Notes under the pieces: generated by a model
Seen by the model: only the letters and a program-made list of their open reading frames with translations
What the model was told of the DNA's origin: nothing
Databases searched by the model: none
In this document: positions 1-7,814 of the stretch, in pieces
How the letters are laid out: every line of letters begins with the position of its first letter
Numbering within the stretch: the first letter of the stretch is position 1
Assembly: GCA_018262455.1 (NCBI GenBank)
Contig: JAGSPR010000223.1
Coordinates: 1-17,227, forward strand
Reading direction: 5' to 3'
DNA length: 17,227 nt
Origin: Deltaproteobacteria bacterium
GTDB taxonomy: Bacteria; Myxococcota; Polyangia; Haliangiales; Haliangiaceae
Program-made: the position numbers and the translations under genes

Positions 1-345
1 CTTCAGCCAGGCATCGAGGGTGCCGCCCTCGACGATCTCCATCGCGATGTAGTCCCGGTTGTGATCGGTGCCGACCTCGTAGACGGTGAGGACGTTCGGG
101 TGCTTGAGGCGCGCCATCGCCCGCGCCTCGCGCAGCAGCCGCGAGCGCAGGGTCGGCTCGTCGCTCGAGTGCAGCAACTTGAGGGCGACCGCGCGCTCGA
201 GGTCCGGATCGAACGCGGCCCACACGATCCCCATGCCGCCTGCGCCGAGCACCCGATCGAGGCGGTACTTGCCCAGCGTCGCGCCCGGAGATCCAGCCGG
301 GCGGCCTTGCTCGGCTGCCGTCACCGCCGAGGGGTCGACGATCAT
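1..345 (-). CDS. Ser/Thr protein kinase, N-terminal part (cut by left edge)
   Basis: Reverse-strand frame open from an ATG at 345 to the window edge, 115 residues visible. The start of a Hanks-type kinase domain is clear. A glycine-rich loop GAGGMGIVWAA lies at about residues 35-44, the ATP-binding lysine is in VALK (K56), and the helix-C glutamate is in LLREARAMARLKHPNV (E73). A hinge-like YIAMEIVEGGTLDAWLK ends the visible part. The catalytic HRD and DFG motifs would lie beyond the window. The ATG is supported by an AGGT about 11 nt upstream and by the short 25-residue leader before the kinase core. The gene is divergent from the membrane protein at 454, with 108 nt between them. Cytoplasmic signalling kinase; its substrate is unknown. 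Confidence 0.92.
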   Translation of the reverse strand, partial: MIVDPSAVTAAEQGRPAGSPGATLGKYRLDRVLGAGGMGIVWAAFDPDLERAVALKLLHSSDEPTLRSRLLREARAMARLKHPNVLTVYEVGTDHNRDYIAMEIVEGGTLDAWLK

Positions 346-453
346 GCGCAGACATTACCTGCGAACGAGAGTCATGATCCGACGGATGCGAACATTCACC
401 GCGCAACCGGGCGATCGCGCGGGTGTCTCGCCGGTACATCCAAAGGAGACCGC

Positions 454-819
454 ATGCTCGACGCGTTTCATCTCGGTGGCTGGGGAATGTATCCGACGGC
501 GATCATCGGCGTCGTGCTGATCGGCGCAGCGCTACGCCATGCCGCGCAGCCCGAACCGCGACGCCTGCCGGTGATCCACGCGCTCTCGCTGCTCACGCTG
601 CTGAGCGGCTGCCTCGGTTTCGTCTCGGGCGTGATCAGGTCGCTCACGAGCTTGCCTGCGCAAGACGCGCGCGAGGCGCCGGTCGCGGCGCTGGTCGGGG
701 TCGGCGAGTCGCTGTGCAACGTCGGGCTGGCGCTCGCGATCCTGACGCTCGCGTGGCTCGCCGTCACGATCGCGCGGGTCCGCGGGCGCGGTCAGAGCGC
801 CGAGCTCACGGCGGTGTGA
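454..819 (+). CDS. Small membrane protein, weakly MotA/TolQ/ExbB-like
   Basis: 121 residues from an ATG preceded by a strong ribosome binding site AAAGGAG at 442-448. The open frame extends further upstream, but that part overlaps the divergent kinase and has shadow-like composition, so this start is preferred. Three hydrophobic segments are visible: residues about 9-25 (MYPTAIIGVVLIGAAL), about 44-60 (LSLLTLLSGCLGFVSGV) and about 85-110 (LCNVGLALAILTLAWLAV). The opening GGWGMYP resembles the N-terminus of ExbB/TolQ/MotA-type proton channel subunits, but the protein is much shorter than those families. No ExbD/TolR-like partner follows. Its stop lies 7 nt from the convergent stop at 827. Inner-membrane protein of unknown role. 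Confidence 0.75.
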   Translation: MLDAFHLGGWGMYPTAIIGVVLIGAALRHAAQPEPRRLPVIHALSLLTLLSGCLGFVSGVIRSLTSLPAQDAREAPVAALVGVGESLCNVGLALAILTLAWLAVTIARVRGRGQSAELTAV

Positions 820-826
820 GCCGCGG

Positions 827-2878
827 TCAACCCCCGCGACCGGCGGGCGGCGGCTGGTACACGACGGGATTTCCGGACACCCGGATCCAACGTCCTTGGT
901 CCGCGAGACGCTTCGTCACACCGCGCACCGAGCCGTCGAGCAGGTACTGGGTGCACGTGACCGCTCCGCGTGCGGTCCCTGGCTCGCACACCTGCCGGGG
1001 GCGCCCCGGGCCATAGAACTGGGTGCAGAGCTCGTACGTGCTGCCGTCGCAGCGACGGCGGACGCTGCCATCCGGCACGAGATCCTCGCTGACGCCCGCC
1101 GCGGAGCGGTGTTTCACCGTGCCGTCCGCTCTCCACTCGGTACGGCTGGTCTCCATGCCTCCGGGCCGGTAATGGGTCTCGGTCTCCATGCCACCCGATG
1201 GATAGAACGTCTGCGTGAAGGTCACGCCCTGCGGGCCCTCACGTCGCTCGGAGACCAGGATCGCGGCGGTCGAATAGGTTCGTGTGGTCGTCTTCGCCTG
1301 GTCCTTGATGACCTCGGTGAAGCCATCGGCGGCGCGCGTGACGCGCCGGCGCACCCCGCCGGTCGCATCGACGCAGCTCCGCTCCTCCGGACCACGCTGC
1401 ACGGTCGTGCCGGCCGGGCACTCGAGCTGCGTCCACCAGCTCGGCGGCGGCTGCTTGGCGAGCTCGAGCGAGAACGCGGCACCGACCAGGAGACTCTGAC
1501 AGGTGATCTGCGGCTGTCCGTCCTGGCCGTCGGAGATCAGCCGGAGGCTCTCCTGCCATCCCATCCTGCTGGGGCAGTGCCGCGTCGCCAGGGTGATGCG
1601 CTTGGCCGCGTCGAGGTCGACCTTGAAAGGTGGCGGCATCGAGCCCTCTGCAAACCGGTAGAGCACGCCCTCGGTGCCTGCGTATCCGACCCAGACCACC
1701 GCGGCGGCATCCTGCAGCCAGACCATGGTCTCCACGGTGGCGTGAAACCGCATCGCCGTGGCGCGTCCTTCGCGGTCGAACAGGCAGACGAGGCTGCGTG
1801 ACCTGGAGCGCGTCGGCAGCCCGTCGTCCCACGCAGGGGCGCCGCACGGGAGATCGTCGGGTCCCTGGTCGTGACACACGATCGCGTAGCGGCCAGACGT
1901 CGGATCGTGCACGACCTCCCCGAGGTGGCAGCCAGTGACGAGCGCCCGGGTGTCGAGCAGCCGGCCGTCGAGGCTGCGGTGCTCCAGCACGCCATCGAAC
2001 GTGACCAGGGACAGGGTCTCGTGCGGTTCGTCGACCGCGAGGCTTCGGGCCCACTGGGCCGTTCGCACGCGCCACGAGGTCTCCAGCGTGCCGGCAAACG
2101 AGTAGCGCTCGATCAACAGCTGGTTTGGATCGAGCTTGTTGTGGGGACCGGCGTTCGCCACCCACAGGCCGTTGGTGCCGACGGCGATGCAGCACATTCC
2201 CTCGCCGCGAGGGTGCACCACCCACTTCGTCTTGCCCGTGGTGCCATCGAGGACCATCAGGAAGCCTCCGAAGTACACGCTGCGCAGATCGAGCGAGCCG
2301 ATCAGCAGGTCGTCCTGGAACTGGCCGGCCAGCGCGACGTCGCCATTCGGCAACACCACGGCGTCCATGATGAAGACCCACGCGCTGCTGTACGCCGGGA
2401 CCGACCAGGTGACCCGGTTCGACGCGTCCCATCGCTCGATCCGCGCATCGGGAACCCAGTCCTCGGTCCACGAGGTCATTCCGTTGTGGACCACGAGCCG
2501 ACCGCCATCGGGCGTGTCCCGCGACAGGTTCGGGCTCTTGCCCTCGAGCCGCGCCACGACCTGCGCATGGGAAGGCAGCTTCGCGAGGCTGCCGACGGCG
2601 ATCTCGACCTTGTCTGCGCCGACGTGTCGGATCTGGGTCGCGCCGTGCTGGGGACCGTGCGCTCGACCTTCGGCCTCCGCGCCGACCGCGGGCGGCATCT
2701 CGAGCACCCAGCTCGGCGCGGCCGAGGGGACGGCCATCGGCGGCGCCCGACGCTCCACCTCGCGTTGTCCCAGCACCCCGCGATCGAGTCGAGCGGGCTG
2801 GGACGGTGCGGGACCGGTCGCCACGCACCCGAGCAGCAAGGGGAGCATGGAGAGAGCCATCGACCATCGCGCGCGCAT
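827..2878 (-). CDS. Large lipoprotein with propeller-like middle and MORN-like C-terminal repeats
   Basis: 683 residues from the ATG at 2878, chosen because it gives a compact lipoprotein signal (MRARWSMALSMLPLLLGC, lipobox Cys18) with AAGG about 12 nt upstream; an in-frame ATG at 2902 and the frame start at 2986 are alternatives. After a Pro-rich linker, the middle (about residues 110-450) has repeated strand/turn units such as LPNGDVALAGQF and LDGTTGKTKWV that look like PQQ/Kelch-type beta-propeller blades. The last 140 residues carry short repeats of the YPSGGMETETHY / YRPGGMETSRTEW / WRADGTVKHR type, like the MORN-variant repeats of YwqK-type proteins. Many Cys residues suggest an oxidising location. 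Likely an outer-membrane-anchored surface or periplasmic protein; no enzyme motif seen. Divergent from the lipoprotein at 3045. Confidence 0.8.
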   Translation of the reverse strand: MRARWSMALSMLPLLLGCVATGPAPSQPARLDRGVLGQREVERRAPPMAVPSAAPSWVLEMPPAVGAEAEGRAHGPQHGATQIRHVGADKVEIAVGSLAKLPSHAQVVARLEGKSPNLSRDTPDGGRLVVHNGMTSWTEDWVPDARIERWDASNRVTWSVPAYSSAWVFIMDAVVLPNGDVALAGQFQDDLLIGSLDLRSVYFGGFLMVLDGTTGKTKWVVHPRGEGMCCIAVGTNGLWVANAGPHNKLDPNQLLIERYSFAGTLETSWRVRTAQWARSLAVDEPHETLSLVTFDGVLEHRSLDGRLLDTRALVTGCHLGEVVHDPTSGRYAIVCHDQGPDDLPCGAPAWDDGLPTRSRSRSLVCLFDREGRATAMRFHATVETMVWLQDAAAVVWVGYAGTEGVLYRFAEGSMPPPFKVDLDAAKRITLATRHCPSRMGWQESLRLISDGQDGQPQITCQSLLVGAAFSLELAKQPPPSWWTQLECPAGTTVQRGPEERSCVDATGGVRRRVTRAADGFTEVIKDQAKTTTRTYSTAAILVSERREGPQGVTFTQTFYPSGGMETETHYRPGGMETSRTEWRADGTVKHRSAAGVSEDLVPDGSVRRRCDGSTYELCTQFYGPGRPRQVCEPGTARGAVTCTQYLLDGSVRGVTKRLADQGRWIRVSGNPVVYQPPPAGRGG

Positions 2879-3044
2879 CGCGGCAAGCCTTGCAGTACGC
2901 ATGCCGCAGGCAACCAGCGATCTTTCCTGAGGACAAGTTGTCGACTGTGAAGGGGAACGGACACCCGTGCGCCCGTCTCGATTCACGCAGGCGGGTCGCT
3001 CGCCGGTGTAAGCGCACGCGCGTGATCACCGTTCTGACGGCGTC

Positions 3045-3848
3045 ATGCAACGCGCCCCGGCCGTGATGGTCGCCATCGTGCTCGCGGGCTGCTTCCATGC
3101 CGGCGTCGTCCCGCGCAGCGCGCGCGTGCTCGACCAGGGCGACACGGTCATCGGCCTCAACTTCACGGCGGCGGCGCTGTCGATCGCATCGCTGGTGCTC
3201 GACGGCAAGCACGTGCGCGGCAACGGCGGCCAGCGCGCCAGCGTGCACCCGCTCGTCGCGTTCCTCTACGGGGGCGTGATGAACTCCCAGGTGTTCGTGC
3301 GGCGCGGGCTTCGCGATGGGACCGAGGGCGCGCTGTACCTCGGCTGGCAGGAGAGCGGGCTCGAGGTCCGGCAACGCGCCCACGACGAGGTTGCGATCTC
3401 GGCCGCGGCGATGTGGCGCCCCTGGATGGATCCTCGCCTGCCCTGGCTGCGCGCGGGCGTGGACTTGCTCGGCGGCGATGGCGGGACCTCGCCGGTCGTC
3501 GACCTCTACGCGAGCTGGGGACCGGAGCGCCACGCGTTCGGTGTGGAGTCGGCGCTGCCCCCGTGCAGGGGCTTCGGCGGCCGTGGCTGCGGCGAGTACG
3601 GTCCGTCGCGCTACCTGGCGGTGACCCGCCGCGAGCTACGGCTGTCCGCGGCCGGCGGCGTCGCGATCGCCGGCGAGCCCGCGACGACGACGCTGGCGGT
3701 CGTGCCGCACGTCGTGCTCGCCGCCGGAGCTCCCTACCGGATCGCCTGCCCGTCCTGCGACAAGCCGTTCGCGGACGTCCGGCTCATCGACCGGTGGGGC
3801 GTGACCGCCACGTTCGGCATCACGTCCGCGAGCAAGCCCTCACCGTAG
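3045..3848 (+). CDS. Lipoprotein of unknown function
   Basis: 267 residues from ATG 3045. The N-terminus MQRAPAVMVAIVLAGC is a short lipoprotein signal with lipobox LAGC (Cys16). No good ribosome binding site is visible before the ATG. The mature part is glycine-rich with alternating strand-like segments (for example GALYLGWQESGLEVRQ and HAFGVESALPPC), as in small outer-membrane-associated beta proteins, but no named family is recognised. Two CxxC-like clusters occur: CRGFGGRGC near residue 173 and CPSC near residue 238. It is divergent from the lipoprotein ending at 827, with 166 nt between the starts. Probably cell-envelope; function unknown. Confidence 0.75.
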   Translation: MQRAPAVMVAIVLAGCFHAGVVPRSARVLDQGDTVIGLNFTAAALSIASLVLDGKHVRGNGGQRASVHPLVAFLYGGVMNSQVFVRRGLRDGTEGALYLGWQESGLEVRQRAHDEVAISAAAMWRPWMDPRLPWLRAGVDLLGGDGGTSPVVDLYASWGPERHAFGVESALPPCRGFGGRGCGEYGPSRYLAVTRRELRLSAAGGVAIAGEPATTTLAVVPHVVLAAGAPYRIACPSCDKPFADVRLIDRWGVTATFGITSASKPSP

Positions 3849-3958
3849 CGTCAGCGACGAGGGCAACCACGAGCGGCGTTCCCGACGACGCCGGGGTTGA
3901 GCTCGTGGTTCGGCGCGGGTGCTCGTCATCGCCTGCACGTTCGCGGTACCAATAGCCG

Positions 3959-4600
3959 GTGACCACCCCACACCGTATTGGCTCCATCGCCTCGACCAAC
4001 GCGTCGCTGATCGTCGCCGTATTCGACGCCTCCACCGCGAGCGCGTGGGAACCGACCGCCGCCATGGCCGCGACCAAGGCACAGTTCACCGGGCACCCTG
4101 CCCAGATCCTGCGCGGCCTCGGCCAGGGCGCCGACCACACCGAGATCGACGTCGGCGCGAGCACCGGATTCGCCTTCGAGCTCGAGGCCAGGACCGGGAC
4201 GCTCGAGGTCTATCGCGACGGCGACACGCTGATGCTCGTCGCGCCGCCGCGCGCGTGGTGGCACGAGCCCGCCAACCACGGCGCCCACGTCGACGAGGTC
4301 GCCGCGCTGTTCGACGAGGTCGTGTCCGCGCGCGCGGCGAGCGACGCGACCGAGTACGGGCAGGTCGCGCTGCCCTCTGGCAAGCTCGCGATCGTCTACA
4401 TCTGGCTCAGGACCATCGGCGCCGCACAGGAGCTGGCGAACCGCATCCCGCCGGGCGCCGCCGTGGCGCTGGGCGATGCCCGCGGCGGCCTCGTGGTCGA
4501 CCTTCCACCCGGGCGCTATCGGCTGCGGAGGCGCGAGGTGGCGGCGCCGTGGGCCGACGACCAGGCGTTGTTCGCGGCCTACCTCGTCCCCGAGACCTAG
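3959..4600 (+). CDS. Hypothetical protein, 213 residues
   Basis: Open frame from a GTG at 3959 to a TAG at 4600; no ATG start fits and no clear ribosome binding site is seen. Codon use matches the real genes of the window (G/C in most third positions) and the composition is balanced, unlike the Arg/Pro-rich shadow frames on either side. There is no signal peptide and no membrane segment, so it is probably cytoplasmic. Alternating strand and helix are visible, including TGTLEVYRDGDTLMLVAPP and LPSGKLAIVYIWL near residues 80-95 and 137-150. It ends with a possible domain boundary near residue 195. I do not recognise a family. Orientation is the same as the flanking genes, with 110 nt upstream and 82 nt downstream. 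Confidence 0.65.
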   Translation: MTTPHRIGSIASTNASLIVAVFDASTASAWEPTAAMAATKAQFTGHPAQILRGLGQGADHTEIDVGASTGFAFELEARTGTLEVYRDGDTLMLVAPPRAWWHEPANHGAHVDEVAALFDEVVSARAASDATEYGQVALPSGKLAIVYIWLRTIGAAQELANRIPPGAAVALGDARGGLVVDLPPGRYRLRRREVAAPWADDQALFAAYLVPET

Positions 4601-4682
4601 CCGGTCAGGCGAGCGCCACGAGCGTCACGGCGCATGACTGGATGGTGTGGGATGGGGGTATCCTGGCAGTATCTTGCGACTG

Positions 4683-5789
4683 ATGGCCGTCTTTGCGCTT
4701 CGGCGGCTAGGGCTGGCGCTGACGTTACTGGGCGGGTGCGGCAGGCTGAACTTTGATCCCACCCCCGATGCCTGCGTCCCGTTGCCGGAGATCTGCGACG
4801 GCATCGACGATGATTGCGATCTGGTCGCGGACAACGACTGCACGGCCGCCGTGGCCAGTGTGGGAGGCGGCAACGACTTCGCATGTGCGGTCACCACGCT
4901 CGGGCACGCCTGGTGCTGGGGCCTGAACGATCGCGGTCAGCTCGGAGATGGCACGAACGTGTCGCGGAGTGAACCTCGCGAGGTCGACGCAGCCATCCGC
5001 TGGGCTGACGTCGTGCCCGGTGGCCTCCACACCTGCGGACTCGACACCGACGGGAGCGCGTGGTGCTGGGGCGACAACACGGTCGGTGAGCTTGGGCTCG
5101 GCACCTCGGACACCGATCCACATCCTCTCCCGGTCCAGGTCCCGGGCCTCGTGGGGCTGCGGGCGATCGCAGCGGGGTTCATGACGACGTGTGCGATCGC
5201 CGCCGATGGTCGCGTGCTGTGCTGGGGCGCGCGCAAGAATGGCGCGCTCGGAGACGGTCAGACCGTCGGGTTCAACCCGAACCCGACCGCGGTCCCCGGA
5301 CTTGCCAGTGGGCTCGCGCTGACCGACGGTGGACCCGCATGCGCGCTGACGGGAGCCGCGTTGCCCGCCGAGGCACGCTGCTGGGGTGCGGATGGGCTCT
5401 CGGAGATGCCCGTGACCGGCCTACCGCTCGTCGGATCGATCTCGAGTGGCGATGGGAGCGCCTGCGCAGTCGACGCCAACCGAGACCTGTTCTGTTTCGG
5501 GCGCAATACCTCGGGTGAGCTGGGGCTGGGCGTGATCGACTCGACCCCTGGCACCCCTCCGTGGACCGCGCAGCGCACGCTACTCTCGAGGGTGGTCGAC
5601 TTCGAAGCGAGCAACGAATTCGCGTGCGCCGTGCAGGACGATCAGCGGGTGTCGTGTTGGGGCGCGAATCGTTTTCAGGAGCTGGGGCACGCGACCGGCG
5701 GCATGCCAGACCCGATCCCAGCCATCATCGAGATCCCCGAGCCTGCGCAGCGCGTCCGGACCGCGAGCTACTCGAGTTTCGTGGAGCAT
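4683..5789 (+). CDS. MopE-motif / RCC1-repeat lipoprotein, 3' end apparently lost
   Basis: ATG 4683 opens a lipoprotein signal (MAVFALRRLGLALTLLGGCG, lipobox Cys19). Residues about 31-47 hold PEICDGIDDDCDLVADNDC, the Asp-rich 'putative metal-binding (MopE)' motif common in myxobacterial surface proteins. RCC1-like blades follow, marked by repeated CAV..G..WCWG....GQLGDG cores (GHAWCWG, SAWCWG, RVLCWG, EARCWG, DLFCFG, RVSCWG). The last recognisable blade ends near 5720 and the repeat character is gone by about 5789. No stop follows in this frame until 7814, and the rest is antisense to the gene at 5946-6392 and Arg-rich. The end given is therefore where the family signal stops, not a stop codon. 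Frame C has a TGA at 5845-5847 and frame B one at 5840-5842, either of which could have been the original end before an indel. Likely envelope-anchored propeller; possibly now a pseudogene. Confidence 0.7.
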
Positions 5790-5945
5790 CCGCGCGAACG
5801 TTGTGCGCACGGATCGCCGCTACCAATCGTGTGCGGCAGTGAGCTGAGGCTCGCAGGCGTCTGCGCGAAGTGCTGCAAGCGCGAGGCAGCACTGCGGTCG
5901 ACAACGCGTCCCACCACGGTGGCCGCGCCGAAATGCCGACGACGT

Positions 5946-6392
5946 TCAGAGGTCGGAGAAGTCGGGCTTCGGCCACAGCCACGCCTTGCCCTGATACACG
6001 AGCTTGCTCTTCTCGTTGCCGGTGCGGGTGGTGATCTCGGCCCGCGGGATCGCCCAGAACCCGGCGCGTTCAAGGGCGGGCGCCGACGTGCAGGTCACGA
6101 GCACGCTCTCGCGATCGCGTCGGCTCGGAATGCCGTCGGTCGAGCGGAAGTACGCGTACACCGTGCAGCCGCTCGCGCGCGCCTGCTCGGCTCCGGCTCG
6201 GACGTGCGCGGAGACGCGGAACGCCGGCCAGCGCACGGTTGGACGCAGATCGAAGGCGAAGCTGCCGCCGTCGCGACCTACGCTCGCAAGATCGTAGTTG
6301 CACTCGACGACGCGTCCTGGGGGATCGGCCCGCAGTGGCGTCGTGCCCATGAGCGAGAGCACGATGGAGATCGTGGCACGTGGCGGCAGCAT
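5946..6392 (-). CDS. Small secreted protein of unknown function
   Basis: 148 residues from ATG 6392 with an AGG about 8 nt upstream. The reading frame is open much further upstream, but the part before this ATG is antisense to the sigma-54 activator and Arg-rich. The N-terminus MLPPRATISIVLSLMGTTPLRA is a Sec-type signal peptide with a likely cut after LRA (about residue 22). The mature protein is polar with strand-like segments (GSFAFDLRPTVRWPAFRVSAHV, SVLVTCTSAP, GKAWLWPKPDF) and three Cys. Third codon positions are almost all G or C, which strongly supports this strand over the antisense frame. Divergent from the activator at 6519 with 126 nt between. Probably periplasmic; no family recognised. 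Confidence 0.75.
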   Translation of the reverse strand: MLPPRATISIVLSLMGTTPLRADPPGRVVECNYDLASVGRDGGSFAFDLRPTVRWPAFRVSAHVRAGAEQARASGCTVYAYFRSTDGIPSRRDRESVLVTCTSAPALERAGFWAIPRAEITTRTGNEKSKLVYQGKAWLWPKPDFSDL

Positions 6393-6518
6393 CGGTGCCT
6401 GCGTATCACGGCCGTCATGCGCGAGCCACGACGCATGAGTAGCTGGGTGTCGAACCACTGGCGCCGTGTTCGCCGTCGACGTCCTCGTCTGCGACGCGTC
6501 ATCACGATACAACGAACC

Positions 6519-7814
6519 ATGACCGAGACCGTGACCCAGACCATCGTCGGGCCGACGTTGACGGCGCTGACGGCCGAGGTCGTCGGAGGACCGGACGCCG
6601 GGTCCACGGCGGCGAGCGACGACGACACCCTCGCGATCGGCACCTCCCCGGGCAATCGCCTCGTGCTCACCGACCCTGCGGTGAGTCGGTTTCACATCGA
6701 GCTCGCCCACGCCAAGCACGGAGTCGCAGTGGTCGATCACGGCTCGACGAACGGCACCTGGCTCGGCGCGGTCAGGCTCGTCAACGCCGTGGTGCCACCA
6801 GGCACGGTGTTACGGATCGGCAGCTCGAACGTGAGAATCGGCGAGTCGGCAGACGCATCGCCGCGAGGCGAGCTCTACGCCGGCGATCGATTCGGAGGCA
6901 TGGTCGGCAAGTCGGCCGCGATGCGGCGCGTGATGGCCCAGGTCGGCAGGCTCGCGAGGACCGACGCGTCCGTGCTCGTCGTCGGCGAGTCCGGCACGGG
7001 CAAGGAGCTCGTCGCACGTGCACTGCACGACCACGGACCACGCGCCGCCGGACCGATGGTCACCGTCGACTGTGGATCGCTCGCACCGACGCTCGTCGCC
7101 AGCGAGCTGTTCGGTCACGAGCGCGGGTCGTTCACCGGCGCCGATCAGACGCGGGTCGGAGCGATCGAGCAGGCGCACGGAGGAACGCTGTTCCTCGACG
7201 AGATCGGCGAGCTCCCCGAGGCACTTCAGGCCGTGCTGCTCGGCGTCCTCGAACGTCGCCGGTTCCGCAAGCTCGGAGGCAAGCGTGACATCACCGTCGA
7301 CGTCCGGCTGGTCACCGCCACGAACCGTGATCTACGCGCCGAGGTCAACGCGCGACGGTTTCGCCTCGACCTCTATCACCGCCTCGCCGTGGTCACCTTG
7401 CAGCTGCCGCCGTTGCGCGAGCGCCCCGAGGACGTGCCGCTGCTCATCGAGCACTTCCTCGCCGACGCGCAGTGGCAGCGGCCGATGACCGAGCTGTTCT
7501 CGGTGGAGGCCTTGCGGGCGCTCGAGCAGCACTACTTTCCAGGCAACGTGCGCGAGCTGCGCAACCTCGTCGAAGCCGCGATCGCGCTCGGCGTGGCGCC
7601 CGCGGCTGGCGAGCTCGCAGCGGCACCCGAAGCCACGCGGTACGAGGTGCCTTACAAGGACGCCCGCGCGGCCATCGTCGAAGAGTTCGAGCGCGAGTAT
7701 CTGCGCCGGTTGATGGAGCGCACCGCGAACAACGCGTCGGAGGCAGCTCGTCGAGCATGCCTGACCCGGTCGCACCTGCTTCATCTCCTGCAGCGCCACA
7801 ACCTGCGAGGCTAG
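6519..7814 (+). CDS. FHA-domain sigma-54-dependent transcriptional activator
   Basis: 431 residues from ATG 6519. An N-terminal FHA domain (about residues 30-110) shows VSRFH and DHGSTNGTWLG, the phosphothreonine-binding core. Next comes a sigma-54 AAA+ domain (about 130-360): Walker A GESGTGKE at 156-163, the sigma-54 contact loop as GSFTGA at 203-208 instead of GAFTGA, Walker B GGTLFLDEIGELP, and the arginine-finger region LYHRLAVVTLQLPPLRER. The C-terminus has a Fis-type helix-turn-helix (NNASEAARRACLTRSHLLHLLQRHNL). It binds enhancer DNA and drives RNA polymerase-sigma-54 open complex formation; the FHA domain suggests control by a Ser/Thr kinase, as in the myxobacterial FHA enhancer-binding proteins. 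There is no response-regulator receiver. The frame is open upstream to 4647, but that extension is not credible. Its stop overlaps the convergent stop at 7811. Confidence 0.93.
   Translation: MTETVTQTIVGPTLTALTAEVVGGPDAGSTAASDDDTLAIGTSPGNRLVLTDPAVSRFHIELAHAKHGVAVVDHGSTNGTWLGAVRLVNAVVPPGTVLRIGSSNVRIGESADASPRGELYAGDRFGGMVGKSAAMRRVMAQVGRLARTDASVLVVGESGTGKELVARALHDHGPRAAGPMVTVDCGSLAPTLVASELFGHERGSFTGADQTRVGAIEQAHGGTLFLDEIGELPEALQAVLLGVLERRRFRKLGGKRDITVDVRLVTATNRDLRAEVNARRFRLDLYHRLAVVTLQLPPLRERPEDVPLLIEHFLADAQWQRPMTELFSVEALRALEQHYFPGNVRELRNLVEAAIALGVAPAAGELAAAPEATRYEVPYKDARAAIVEEFEREYLRRLMERTANNASEAARRACLTRSHLLHLLQRHNLRG

Noticed and set aside
2932..2942. GACAAGTTGTC palindrome between divergent lipoprotein genes
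   Set aside because: Arms of only 5 bp, expected by chance at this length; no second copy found.
1239..3533. 764-residue minus-strand frame
   Set aside because: Arg/Ala/Pro-rich shadow of the lipoprotein genes at 827-2878 and 3045-3848; no domain visible.
3849..3958. Search for a terminator or small gene between the 3045 gene and the 3959 gene
   Set aside because: No stem with a T-run and no convincing short ORF.
4664..4677. TGGCAGTATCTTGC, resembling a sigma-54 -24/-12 promoter before the RCC1 lipoprotein
   Set aside because: GG and GC are separated by 9 nt, not the 10 required, and the site would lie only 6 nt before the ATG.
4647..7814. A single 1055-residue protein
   Set aside because: The central third is Arg-rich and antisense to a convincing secreted-protein gene, and a lipid-anchored N-terminus cannot sensibly join a cytoplasmic DNA-binding activator.
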